From JAMXLO01 sp963791495 (lineage in GTDB: Bacteria; Pseudomonadota; Alphaproteobacteria; Acetobacterales; Acetobacteraceae), in assembly GCA_963791495.1 (NCBI GenBank), contig CAWBST010000002.1, positions 190,138 to 254,137 of the forward strand: 64,000 nt of DNA, written 5' to 3'. The notes under the pieces are model-generated. The model was not told where the DNA came from and made no database searches. It saw only the letters and a program-made list of their open reading frames with translations. The position numbers and the translations under genes were made by a program. This document shows, piece after piece, positions 1 to 8,768 of the stretch; the first letter of the stretch is position 1; each line of letters begins with the position of its first letter.

Positions 1-196
1 CCTGCTGCTAGTGACCGGTCGTCTGCAACGCAGCCCGGAGGGCATCATCCATGTCATCGCCGAGCGGCTGGACGACCGCAGCGCCATGATGGCGCGTCTC
101 CCCGAGACATCGGCCACCGTTGGAAGGCTGCCGATGCGAAGCCCCGGCCATCCTCGTCAGGAGCGGATTTTTCCCCGCTCCCGAGACTTCCACTGA
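1..196 (+). CDS. dnaE2: Error-prone DNA polymerase DnaE2 (ImuC), C-terminal end, partial
   Basis: The reading frame is open from the window edge (codon phase starting at base 2) and ends with TGA at 194-196, giving about 64 residues. It has the OB-fold-like end of DnaE2: a VTGRLQ segment, then IIHVIAERL, a basic linker, and the terminal PRSRDFH that is typical of this family. DnaE2 works with ImuA and ImuB in SOS-induced translesion synthesis and mutagenesis in many alphaproteobacteria. Only the C-terminus is present, so the catalytic residues cannot be checked. It converges on the lysozyme gene at the end of the phage cluster with only 11 bp between the two stop codons. The assignment rests on the conserved ending and is fairly secure. 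Confidence 0.8.
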   Translation, partial: LLLVTGRLQRSPEGIIHVIAERLDDRSAMMARLPETSATVGRLPMRSPGHPRQERIFPRSRDFH

Positions 197-207
197 CGGA
201 ACCTTTC

Positions 208-798
208 TCAACCTACCGGCGAGGCCGCGGTCCCCGATGATGCCGGCTGGATCGATTGATCGAGATAACCTGCGTTGGCTGCCTCGTACGGCAACCTGCA
301 CAGACGACGAGCCCAGCCGATGCCGAACGTCTTCCAGGTCGCCAGCGATGACATGAACATCAGCCGTTGCGCGAGGTATTCGACGCAGAGGTCAGCGACG
401 CCATCCGGTCCAGCGGCAGCCCGATCAATGGCGCTTAGGGTCTGCTCGCCGATCATACCATCCTGGCGTACCTGAGCGACCTGCTGCAGCCAACGTGCCG
501 CGCGACCGGTACCGTTATTGATTGCGGCGTCGAACACGAGAAGAGCGACCGCGGAAGGCAAGCGATCACCCGCGATCCGCTGCCAGTAGTCGTGCTGGTA
601 AAGTGCCTTCGCAGCATCGAGGGAGAGGTTTGCGATATCCAGGTCGGGGTAAGCCGCAGCGCTGATACCGAACCTGGTTCCGCGACAGATGCCGGCGCCG
701 ATCGTGCCGCCGGTCCAGTTGCCGGGGTCGGAGGGATTGGCAGTGAAGTCGCCTTCATGACCCACCACGATATCGAACATTCGGTCGAAGTTGCTCAT
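208..798 (-). CDS. GH108-type phage lysozyme (endolysin)
   Basis: A 196-residue protein resembling glycoside hydrolase family 108 (putative N-acetylmuramidase), which cleaves peptidoglycan for host lysis. Near the N-terminus is VGHEGDF, carrying the Glu expected to be catalytic, followed by NPSDPGNWTGG and a GTRFGISA segment. The middle carries YQHDYW and FDAAINNG. The start at 798 was chosen because the family begins just before this helix and because it lies 5 bp after the stop of the fibre gene upstream. It is the last gene of the structural cluster. No holin or spanin was found beside it, so release might need a holin elsewhere or the enzyme might be tail-associated. Family assignment is confident; the role is inferred. 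Confidence 0.85.
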   Translation of the reverse strand: MSNFDRMFDIVVGHEGDFTANPSDPGNWTGGTIGAGICRGTRFGISAAAYPDLDIANLSLDAAKALYQHDYWQRIAGDRLPSAVALLVFDAAINNGTGRAARWLQQVAQVRQDGMIGEQTLSAIDRAAAGPDGVADLCVEYLAQRLMFMSSLATWKTFGIGWARRLCRLPYEAANAGYLDQSIQPASSGTAASPVG

Positions 799-803
799 AC
801 CGG

Positions 804-2885
804 TCAGCCGGGGCTGTCGCTCAGTGCGATCGGCGTCGACGTGGCAGCGAGCGGGAAGTTGAGATTCCAACTCGTGGCGAGATCGGCGCCGATATCCCAG
901 CCCGCCGGCTTTGCTTTGGTCGAAGCGTTGTCGGTCACGGCGTTACCGTGGCCGATCCGGGCGGAGCCGTACGGGTAGAACAGCAGGCACGACGCGCCGG
1001 CGTTCACCAGGGGGGCATCGAGCGTCAGCAGCAGATGCGTGGGATCGACCCGCGCACATCCCGTGGCGTGACGCAGCGGGCCGGGTGACGCGACTGATCC
1101 ACCGTCCATCACGACGAAACCGGTTCCGTTCGACGCGGTACCGCCCAGCAGGAGATCGTCCCCGGTGTCGTGCTGTACGGTAAGCACGACGTGCGTCGCG
1201 TCCTGCCTGGATGCGTGGACGATCGTCGGGCCGCCCACAGTTGGGATGCCGGGAGGGATCGCTGAAAACGTGTCGCCACCTGAGGCAGCAAGGACTGCAT
1301 GCGCGACGACGGGTGCCGCCCGCTGACCCAGCATGATGTTGTCCGTGACGGCGATGTGGCTGTTGTCGCCGCTGCGTGCATCGACGTCGGCCGTCATCGG
1401 AAGCCCGATGACAACGTTTTGCGTGCCGTCCGCCGCCATCGACGCGGCGACCTCACGCACCATTTGGACGCCTGGGTCGCTCCAGAACGGCATGGCGTTC
1501 CACCAGATCAACGGCAGGTTCTTGGCACTGCGGCCGAGCATGCCGCGCAGCTTCGCCAGAAGGTTGCTGGCGCCGTCGTGGAAGAAGGCCTTTTCCGAGT
1601 AGGCGCGGGTGGAATTGGTTTCTGACCAGGGCCAGAGGATTGCGGCAATGTCGGCCAGGTCTGCTGCGGCCTGCTGACCGAGATAGGTCTGCACCGCGTT
1701 GCCGTCGTTGCCGAGACCGTAGCTCGCCGGGTCCGACCCGTCGGCTGGGTTATGCAAGAACTCGCCTGGCAGATACACCAGCGATCCGGTGTTCGGCGGC
1801 TGGCGCACGTCATACACGCCGTGCCCCCCGATGCAGGTGTAGGCGCCGCTCGAGCCGTACAGGCCCATTACGCCGTACGCCAGCGCCCCAAGGTGCCAAG
1901 CCACGCCCTGCGCCAGCAGGTGCCACGCGCCGTCGTTGAGGCCATTGCCGGCGTTTGACTGGCCGACCACCAAAATCTGCACGCCCTTGCGCACGCCGCG
2001 CTGCCAGCGTGCCGCGCAGGCAAGCAAGGTGGTGATTTCGGGTGACGTGATCGCGCGCGACCAGCTGGCGGCCTCATGGAACCAGCATTGGGCGCCACCC
2101 TGGCTGACACCGGAATGGAGGACGAACAACCCACCTGACGCGTTGGCGGACAGCGGACTGGCTACACCGCTTGCCACTTGGTTGCCGTCAAGCCAGGCAT
2201 CGACGCCAGCGCCTGGTGTGTTGCGGATGATGATCGAGTGGGTGTGCCGCCGCTCAAGCGATGAGGTGAGGACCCGCATAGCCGCGCCGGAAAACAACAT
2301 AAGGCGGTCGCCTGCGCCGCTCACACCATCTGCCTGAAGGATGGTTGTCCCGCCAGCGCTCAGGAGCGTGACCGGCCCCGTGACACCCTGGCGCCAGTTC
2401 GGCCGCGACCAGACCAGATACCACGTCCAGCCAACTGCGGCGCCAAGATTGGCCGTCGCAAGGCAGAAACCCTGATCGGGATCAAGCTGCGGCAGATAGC
2501 AGCCGGATTGCGGAATTGCATTTGGTGGAACCACCGTATTGAGGCCGACACCGCCAAGCAATGCATTCAATCGTGGGGTTGCCTGCGGCAATGCGCTGCC
2601 GCTGACACGGTATGCCGCCAGCGCATTGCCGTTGCCGCTCTTGTCAGCGACGCTCGCCGCGGGGTTGTTCCACGCCGGGAGGGGACGTGCGCTTCCGTCA
2701 AGCAATCCATCGAACGTGCCTGCATCCCACCACCCCGAGATGCCAGAGATGGCGCTTGGATAGGGGCCTGCGAACGTGCCGCCACCAACACCGCCACCAC
2801 TCGCACCGCGCAATGCCCGCCACAACGCGGCGCGACCGCTCGCGAAGAGCATGGCGCGACCAGGTGCAGCGAGTGCTATGCCCAT
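804..2885 (-). CDS. Tail fibre/spike protein with SGNH (sialate O-acetylesterase-like) hydrolase domain
   Basis: A 693-residue protein. The first ~300 residues look like an attachment part and a LamG/concanavalin-like domain (GISGWWDAG, then SIIIRNTPGAGVDAWLDG). From about residue 302 comes an SGNH hydrolase domain: VVGQSN with the nucleophile Ser near residue 310, a PWSETNS block, and SGDNSHI giving the Asp and His near 507 and 510. Such domains de-esterify surface polysaccharides and serve as phage depolymerases or deacetylases. The start at 2885 follows the upstream fibre stop at 2893 by 7 bp. It sits at the distal end of the fibre block. The hydrolase fold is well supported, but the substrate is unknown. 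Confidence 0.8.
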   Translation of the reverse strand: MGIALAAPGRAMLFASGRAALWRALRGASGGGVGGGTFAGPYPSAISGISGWWDAGTFDGLLDGSARPLPAWNNPAASVADKSGNGNALAAYRVSGSALPQATPRLNALLGGVGLNTVVPPNAIPQSGCYLPQLDPDQGFCLATANLGAAVGWTWYLVWSRPNWRQGVTGPVTLLSAGGTTILQADGVSGAGDRLMLFSGAAMRVLTSSLERRHTHSIIIRNTPGAGVDAWLDGNQVASGVASPLSANASGGLFVLHSGVSQGGAQCWFHEAASWSRAITSPEITTLLACAARWQRGVRKGVQILVVGQSNAGNGLNDGAWHLLAQGVAWHLGALAYGVMGLYGSSGAYTCIGGHGVYDVRQPPNTGSLVYLPGEFLHNPADGSDPASYGLGNDGNAVQTYLGQQAAADLADIAAILWPWSETNSTRAYSEKAFFHDGASNLLAKLRGMLGRSAKNLPLIWWNAMPFWSDPGVQMVREVAASMAADGTQNVVIGLPMTADVDARSGDNSHIAVTDNIMLGQRAAPVVAHAVLAASGGDTFSAIPPGIPTVGGPTIVHASRQDATHVVLTVQHDTGDDLLLGGTASNGTGFVVMDGGSVASPGPLRHATGCARVDPTHLLLTLDAPLVNAGASCLLFYPYGSARIGHGNAVTDNASTKAKPAGWDIGADLATSWNLNFPLAATSTPIALSDSPG

Positions 2886-2892
2886 GATCGGA

Positions 2893-5079
2893 TCAGGTGA
2901 CCGCGAAAGCTGAAGGAGAAACGTACGTCGCGACTGCGCTGCCGCTGGCATCCTTGGCGATGGCCCAGAAGTAATAGGCGCCCGAAGAACTCGGCGCACT
3001 GATCCACTGATACCAGAGATTATGCCCAGTCATGCCTGGAATGCTCTGCGAGGTTCCTGCCGCGGCGGTGAGGCCGCTGGTTGGAGCAACGGTGTTGCTG
3101 AGTGACCATCCGAACAAGACCGCAGATGGTATGCTATGGCTGCCGTCGATGCCTGTGCTGTCATCATTTACATTGACGGCAATGCCGCCGGTGCTTTTCG
3201 GCCACGTGGAGCCGGCTGTCGGGCTGGAGCCTGCCGTCAGCAGGTAGTTGCCAGTCGTCGCAGCCGTGATCGGCGCCGTCCAGGCGCTGCTGCCTGCAGC
3301 ATTCACTGCCTGGACCTCGAAATCGTATGAGGTGTTGGCAGTGAGCCCGGTAAGCGCGGCCGATGTGCCGCTGATATTGCTGCTCGTGGTCCAGGTGTTC
3401 GCATTGTGCGGCGACCAGCGGACCGAATAGGTGGACACGGCACCGCCGCTCACGGGCGCCGTCCAGCTCAACTGCATCGTCGATGCGGTCGCCGTGCCCG
3501 CCGTCAAACCTGTGGGAACACCTGGGAGCGCGATGGTAGTCGTGGCGCTCGCCGCCGCCGAAGGCGTGCCGCTGCCCGCCGCATTTACGCCGAACACCTG
3601 GAAGTCATATGCCGTCACGGGCGACAGTCCTGTCACCTGATAGCTGGTGCCTGTGATGCCAGCCGCTGCGATGTTCCAGCCTGTGCCGCCGCTGTTGCGA
3701 TACTGGGCCGTATAGGTTGCAACCGCTCCGCCACTGCTTGGTGCCGTCCATGACAGAGCCACCGTGCTGACGGTGGGATTGCTGGCCGTGAGGCCGGCAA
3801 CCTGGCCTGGGGCCTGCGTGGGCGCTACCTGCGTTGTGCCAGTCACGACGGACGACGCCGCGCCGCTACCAGCAGCATTGTTGGCAATCACCTCGAAGTC
3901 ATATTGCGTTGCTGCCGCCAGGCCGGAGACCGTCAGGCTTGTTCCGGCCACACTCTGTGCTGTCCAGGCACCACCAACCGACGTCACGCGATAGTTCACG
4001 GTGTAACCAGTTGCCGCACCGCCGGTCGCCGGCGCCTGCCACGTCAGCGCAATACTCGACGGCGTGGTTGCTCCGACGGCGAGGCCGGTCACCTGGCCAG
4101 GCGGCTGTAGCGCCACGCCGCCAGTGATGCCGGCGAACACAACACTGCCGCCCGTGTAGCCGAATGCGCGCAGTTCGGCCGCCTGACCTGTGGGGAGCGT
4201 TTGCGAGGCGGGTGATGTGATGATGCCGGATGCGAAGCTGACGTTGCCGCCCGAGACGTTGACGACGCTGCAGGTGAAACCGCTGCCCATGTTCGGAAAC
4301 GCCGGCGTCAGCGTGACCGGCTGCGAGCAAACCAGGATGGCGCCGTTATGGATCGTGCCGTCGAGGGTGGTGTTGACAGTGATCTCCACCACAGGCCGGC
4401 GGTAGCTCGGCAACTTCGCCTTGATCCACGTCCAGACCGCGCTGAAGGTCTGGGCGACCATCGTGCTCGAGCCTTGGCCAACCCAGAATGCATCCGCGTC
4501 GGATGCCGGCGCGGCTGCGCTCGCTGCGTCGATGGTCTGACCATCGAGCAGGTTCTGATATGTGATGGCGTGATCGATGCCAGCCTGGCTTATGCCAATC
4601 AGATCGCCGCTGGAAACCGTCGTGACCGGCGCCAGGTTCGCAATGCTGTAGGGTGGGCCACCGCTCGTCACAGTGGCTGATATTGTCCCGGTGGCATCGA
4701 TGCTGATATTCGCGCCCGCCGAGAACAGGCCTCGCAGCGACGACAGCGGCAGCAATGTGAGCAGGCCATTGCTGTTCAGCATCGCATAGTCGGTCGGCGA
4801 CAGTGTGATCTGCTCGGAAAGGCCCGCAAGATTGAAGGCGGGCGAGGAGAGCGTGCCAGCGTTCAGCAGCAACCCGGCGCCGACGGTAACAGGTTCGGGT
4901 CCACCGGCACCGAGGCTGATGCGCCCGAGCAGGGTGCCTGTGTCGCTGAAGATTGCAGGCTGCGTACTGGCCAGCAGTGTGCCGACACTGACCGAATGGG
5001 TCACTCCCGCCTGACTGACCGGGACCTCATCCGCGGCAGTGACTTCTGTAGCAACGGGCAACTGTGAAATCGTCGGCAT
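2893..5079 (-). CDS. Phage fibre protein with three fibronectin type III domains
   Basis: 728 residues. Residues ~1-90 form a module also present in the neighbouring 920-residue fibre (MPTI-QL start, then a DE--VSQ-G motif and a LLGR segment). A similar SQAGIDHAITYQNLL motif recurs near 170. Three FN3 repeats follow from about 336 to 620, each with the pattern PGQVTGL...ALTWQAP...YTVNYR...YDFEV. A C-terminal ~100-residue domain of unknown fold (WYQWISAPSSSGAYYFWAI) closes the protein. FN3 domains in virion proteins usually bind cell-surface carbohydrate. It lies between two other fibre genes, which suggests an array of alternative or stacked fibres. The domains are clear; the position in the particle is inferred. 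Confidence 0.8.
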   Translation of the reverse strand: MPTISQLPVATEVTAADEVPVSQAGVTHSVSVGTLLASTQPAIFSDTGTLLGRISLGAGGPEPVTVGAGLLLNAGTLSSPAFNLAGLSEQITLSPTDYAMLNSNGLLTLLPLSSLRGLFSAGANISIDATGTISATVTSGGPPYSIANLAPVTTVSSGDLIGISQAGIDHAITYQNLLDGQTIDAASAAAPASDADAFWVGQGSSTMVAQTFSAVWTWIKAKLPSYRRPVVEITVNTTLDGTIHNGAILVCSQPVTLTPAFPNMGSGFTCSVVNVSGGNVSFASGIITSPASQTLPTGQAAELRAFGYTGGSVVFAGITGGVALQPPGQVTGLAVGATTPSSIALTWQAPATGGAATGYTVNYRVTSVGGAWTAQSVAGTSLTVSGLAAATQYDFEVIANNAAGSGAASSVVTGTTQVAPTQAPGQVAGLTASNPTVSTVALSWTAPSSGGAVATYTAQYRNSGGTGWNIAAAGITGTSYQVTGLSPVTAYDFQVFGVNAAGSGTPSAAASATTTIALPGVPTGLTAGTATASTMQLSWTAPVSGGAVSTYSVRWSPHNANTWTTSSNISGTSAALTGLTANTSYDFEVQAVNAAGSSAWTAPITAATTGNYLLTAGSSPTAGSTWPKSTGGIAVNVNDDSTGIDGSHSIPSAVLFGWSLSNTVAPTSGLTAAAGTSQSIPGMTGHNLWYQWISAPSSSGAYYFWAIAKDASGSAVATYVSPSAFAVT

Positions 5080-5127
5080 CGCATTATCCTGCGCAGCGGC
5101 GGACTCGTAATCGGCGGTCTTTGGAGT

Positions 5128-7890
5128 TCATGCCGCGACCTGCGAGCCACTGCATACCGAGATCCAGCGCCCGCCGTCGTAGAAGACCTCGACACCGGTA
5201 CCGGCGCCCGCTCCTTCATTCGGCTTGCGGCCGTTGGCGGTAAAGGCCTTGGCTCCAGCGCCGGGGGAGCCGGGTAGTGTCGACACGGTGTACGAGGGTA
5301 ATACGGGTGCACCCGAAAAGCGTGGGTTCACCGCGTTCGTTCTGAAGACTTCGCGCCAAGCCGAGATACCATCCGAGACGACGTGATAGCGATCATTCGA
5401 GCGCAGCGTCATGGGCCCGTTGTCGATCGTGTTACTGCCCGTCGTCGCGATGGTCACATTGGCCGAGCCGAGCACCGAGAATGTGTAACCGGTGCCGGCC
5501 GCGACGGTGTTCGCTGCCGGAAGTGTAATCGTGTAGGGGGAGCTGTTGCCGACCAGAAATATGATATTACCGGACATGTAGTTCGGCAGCGTCGCACTGC
5601 TCGCATAGGTGGTCTGCCAGCCAACCGAGATGCCTTTGCCTACTGCATAGGAGAGGCTGCCCTGGTTCCAGCGGAGAGTGTTCGTGGTGCTGTCGTAAGC
5701 GAGCCGATAGCTGTTGGTGGGCTCAAAGGCGATCGCGTGACCGGCGGCCATCCGGATCGCTGCCGCTCCAGCCATCTGTTGGGCATAGCTGGTGTCAAGG
5801 ACCGATGTTGAGAATGGCACATTGACGTTGAATACCTTGTAGGCGTGACCGGTGCACCCAGCGGCCAGATAGACGCCGATGATCGAGCTAATTTCGACCG
5901 GGAGACCGGATGTGTTGTGCTGCCCGATCACCAAAGACTGAATCTGACGCTGGGCGCCGTCATCGGGACCGTTGCCGAACCAGTCCATCTCTACGGTTAT
6001 CGAGGAAGCTGCCATGCTCGATGGCAGCCCGGTGATGTCGCGGTATTCCAGGCATGCGGCCCAGAGATGGGGCTGTGGCAATGCCCTGCCGGACGAATCC
6101 AATTGGACATTCTGCCTGATCGTCTGCACGTACCGCCCCACGTGCTCGGCGGTCGGGAACCCGCTCGGAGTTTGCGATCCGCACCATAGCAATCTGTCGA
6201 TTCCGCCCCAGACGAAATTGCTTGGGCTGCTATAGATTATCGTGTCGTTGCGCGAATTTGCGATGACCACTCCGCCGACTGGTCCGCCGGCATGGTTAAC
6301 AATGTAAGACGAATGGGCAACGGCGAAGTCCGTGGACTGCGAACCATTCTGCGAGACTTCGGCACTGGTCGCGCTGTTGCCGACGACGATCCCTGGCAAG
6401 TAATTGCTTGCTGGACCGCCGCCGCCTGGTATTGCGTTCGCAAGGGGTGTGCCGTCAGGAAGTGTTGTGCCGTCGACGATCCATTTCACTCGCTTGGTCA
6501 GGTCGATATTCCAAGTGGGCGGGGTCTGCAGAACAGTGACGCCGTGCGGTACATAGATGACCGAGCCGGCTGGGGCCGCCTGATACGCCGCCTTGAACGC
6601 CGCGGTATCGTCCGTCACGCCATTGAGGTGGGCATTGTACGGGGCCGAGCGAACGTTGATCACGCCGGTGGTACTGCCGCCGACGGTATCCACGTAACGT
6701 TTGGTCGCGGCCTGCAGGGAGGACGTGGGATCGCCGGCCAGCGTCAATGCACCGGTCAGCGTTCCTCCGACGAGAGGAACCGCGGAGGCGACCTGGCTAT
6801 CGACGTATTGCTTCGGCGCCGCTTGCAGCGGCGAGGCAGGATTCGATGGCAGCGAAAGCGGACCGGTCAGGGTGCCGCCGCTGATTGGGAGCGAGGCGGC
6901 GGTCTGCGCGTCGACGTAATGTTTGGTGGCGGCCTGCATCAATAAGCTGGGATCGGCAGCCAGAGTCAGGGCGCCGGAAAGCGTGCCTCCAGTCTTGGGC
7001 AGGGCGCTGGACAGCTGCGCATCCACATATCCCTTCGTCGCCGCTTGCGACGGCGTCGCCGGATCGCCGGCGAGCACCAGTGGCCCGGTGAGCGTGTCGC
7101 CGCTCCGCGATACGCGGGAATCGACATACTGCTTGGTGGCAGCCTGCAACAAATTCGCAGGATCGGCCGCCAGAGTCAGCGCGCCAGTGAGCGTGCCCCC
7201 AGTCCTTGGAACCGCGGTGGCAACCTGTCCGTCGACATATTGTTTGGTGGCCGCCTGCAAGGACGCCGTCGGATCAGCGGCCAGGGTCAGGGCGCCTGAA
7301 AGGCTGCCGCCGGTTCTGGGCAGTGTCGTGGCGATCTGTCCATCGACGTATTTCTTCGTTGCCGCCTGCAGAGACCCGGCAGGATCAGTGGCCAGGGTCA
7401 GTGCTCCGGTCAGCGTGCCACCAGCCAGCGTTAGCGCGCTCGCCGCAAAGTCGGCCAGTTTGGTGGGCGATGTCCTGCCGGTCGGAGTTACCAGCAACTG
7501 GCTACCATCGACATTGGAGATGCCGGCAAGCCCACTCATGAACTGTGTGTAGGTGACGGCGGTGTTGCTGCCGCCCTGCCCGACTGGAACCAGATCGACG
7601 CTGGCCGGTACCGTGCCGGCGGGCAGGGATGAGATGTCGAAGGATGTGTCATTCGCCGACAAGGCGCCATTGGTCAGGGTTAGGTTGGCGCCGATCCTGA
7701 TCTGCTCGGGGTTGCCCGTGCCGCCACTGACACGGCCGAGGAGACTTCCGGAGGTGACGGCAAGCTGTGGCTGGACGCCCGCCAGAACCTGCGACCTGGT
7801 TACCTTGCGGACAATGCCGCTTTGGCTGACGAGCAGTTCGTCGTTGTCGGACGCGGCCGTGGCAGGCGCGAGCTGATCGATTGTCGGCAT
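5128..7890 (-). CDS. Phage tail fibre with seven collagen-like ATKQYVD repeats and a beta-helix-type domain
   Basis: 920 residues. Residues 1-90 are homologous to the start of the next fibre gene. Residues ~157-402 hold seven units of about 35 residues, each with the consensus GGTLTGALTLA-DP---LQAATKQYVD, a repeat common in trimeric tail fibres. From about 424, GVTDDTAAFKAA and VIYVPHG mark the start of a pectate-lyase-like right-handed beta-helix, typical of tailspikes. The last ~55 residues (YTVSTLPGSPGAGAKAF, then NEGAGAGTGVEVFYDGG) form a cap seen in many prophage fibres. It is probably a trimeric receptor-binding protein. Enzymatic activity cannot be shown from the sequence. Confidence 0.82.
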   Translation of the reverse strand: MPTIDQLAPATAASDNDELLVSQSGIVRKVTRSQVLAGVQPQLAVTSGSLLGRVSGGTGNPEQIRIGANLTLTNGALSANDTSFDISSLPAGTVPASVDLVPVGQGGSNTAVTYTQFMSGLAGISNVDGSQLLVTPTGRTSPTKLADFAASALTLAGGTLTGALTLATDPAGSLQAATKKYVDGQIATTLPRTGGSLSGALTLAADPTASLQAATKQYVDGQVATAVPRTGGTLTGALTLAADPANLLQAATKQYVDSRVSRSGDTLTGPLVLAGDPATPSQAATKGYVDAQLSSALPKTGGTLSGALTLAADPSLLMQAATKHYVDAQTAASLPISGGTLTGPLSLPSNPASPLQAAPKQYVDSQVASAVPLVGGTLTGALTLAGDPTSSLQAATKRYVDTVGGSTTGVINVRSAPYNAHLNGVTDDTAAFKAAYQAAPAGSVIYVPHGVTVLQTPPTWNIDLTKRVKWIVDGTTLPDGTPLANAIPGGGGPASNYLPGIVVGNSATSAEVSQNGSQSTDFAVAHSSYIVNHAGGPVGGVVIANSRNDTIIYSSPSNFVWGGIDRLLWCGSQTPSGFPTAEHVGRYVQTIRQNVQLDSSGRALPQPHLWAACLEYRDITGLPSSMAASSITVEMDWFGNGPDDGAQRQIQSLVIGQHNTSGLPVEISSIIGVYLAAGCTGHAYKVFNVNVPFSTSVLDTSYAQQMAGAAAIRMAAGHAIAFEPTNSYRLAYDSTTNTLRWNQGSLSYAVGKGISVGWQTTYASSATLPNYMSGNIIFLVGNSSPYTITLPAANTVAAGTGYTFSVLGSANVTIATTGSNTIDNGPMTLRSNDRYHVVSDGISAWREVFRTNAVNPRFSGAPVLPSYTVSTLPGSPGAGAKAFTANGRKPNEGAGAGTGVEVFYDGGRWISVCSGSQVAA

Positions 7891-7981
7891 GATCGAGACG
7901 GCCTTTCAGGGCGCAGCGACGTGGCTGCACGTGCTGTGTCTTGTTGCCTAAGGAGGGTTGGCCACCCTGGAGCGGCCCTGG

Positions 7982-8467
7982 TTACGACGATGTGAGAACC
8001 GGATTGCCGTTCTGGTCAGTCAAGACGACACCAACATCGGTAATCAGGGCATTGGCTGGGATTGGCGGCACCGACAGATAGACAACCGGCAACAGAACGC
8101 TGCGATTGATGGTGCGGCCATTCACCGTGGCGATTACAAGGTTCACTGTGTAAATCGTCCCCGGCTGACCCCCTGATAACCAGAGGATTGCGACCGCGCC
8201 ATCGATTGTCGCGCTGTTCAGAATGAGATCGCCCGGGTTTGCGGGTTCAATTGTGATATCGAGTGTGGCGATTGCATCGCCATCGTTGCCGACGAGCGCG
8301 GGTGATATGTCGAACTGGTAGTCCAGCACATCGCCGGGATCTTTTGTCGGCCAGTTTAGCGGCGCCGGTGGCACCGTCCAGGAGCCGCGCGGTACCGGAA
8401 TGAATGAATCCAGGATGACAGTCCGCGCGTTGCTGGGTTTCCAGATGTGTGTTGCTGGAGTGGGCAT
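7982..8467 (-). CDS. Phage fibre-tail adaptor-like protein
   Basis: 161 residues with two Ig-like beta segments. VLDYQFDISPALVGNDGD is followed by LDITIE. Then comes AILWLSGGQPGTIYTVNLV with TVNGRTINRSVLLPVVYL. The WLSGG-G--Y-V pattern is shared by small proteins annotated as fibre-tail adaptors in other prophages. Its place just upstream of the large fibre gene supports a role in joining the fibre to the baseplate. No catalytic motifs are visible. Family recognition is from memory of the motif and is moderate. Confidence 0.6.
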   Translation of the reverse strand: MPTPATHIWKPSNARTVILDSFIPVPRGSWTVPPAPLNWPTKDPGDVLDYQFDISPALVGNDGDAIATLDITIEPANPGDLILNSATIDGAVAILWLSGGQPGTIYTVNLVIATVNGRTINRSVLLPVVYLSVPPIPANALITDVGVVLTDQNGNPVLTSS

Positions 8468-8493
8468 GCCAGGATCCTGATCGAGTACCGTAC

Positions 8494-8760
8494 TCAGTTC
8501 TTGCCGGATAGCTTTGCGAGAGCCACGCTCAGTGCTGTCAACTGAGCACGCAGTTCGGCGATCGTCGGAACGGGTGCAACTGCCGGCGGTGTGGGCGGTG
8601 GCGTGAATTTCGTTCCGTCAAAATGCCAACCTTCCGCGATGTCCGGCTGCGACGTTACGTCCGCCCAGACAAGCGCCGGGTTGAACATGCTGGTGATGTT
8701 GCCGTCGGTTGTCAGCAGTTCGGCGACCACACAGTCTTGTATCCGTGCATAGGTCTTCAT
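8494..8760 (-). CDS. Small phage protein of unknown function in the fibre block
   Basis: 88 residues, beginning MKTYARIQDCVVAELL. The ATG at 8760 is preceded at good distance by AGGAG and lies 8 bp after the stop of the glycine-rich tail gene. The N-terminal half has an AELLTTDGNITSMFNPALVW segment and EGWHFDGTKFTPPP, a pattern seen in small fibre-associated proteins that end in a proline-rich linker and a C-terminal helix (ELRAQLTALSVALAKL). It may be a fibre assembly or chaperone-type protein. The function is not established. Confidence 0.6.
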   Translation of the reverse strand: MKTYARIQDCVVAELLTTDGNITSMFNPALVWADVTSQPDIAEGWHFDGTKFTPPPTPPAVAPVPTIAELRAQLTALSVALAKLSGKN

Positions 8761-8768
8761 TGGCGCTC

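Noticed and set aside
6685..7422. Regularly spaced repeat considered as CRISPR
   Set aside because: Repeats are in-frame protein repeats of a tail fibre without unique spacers.
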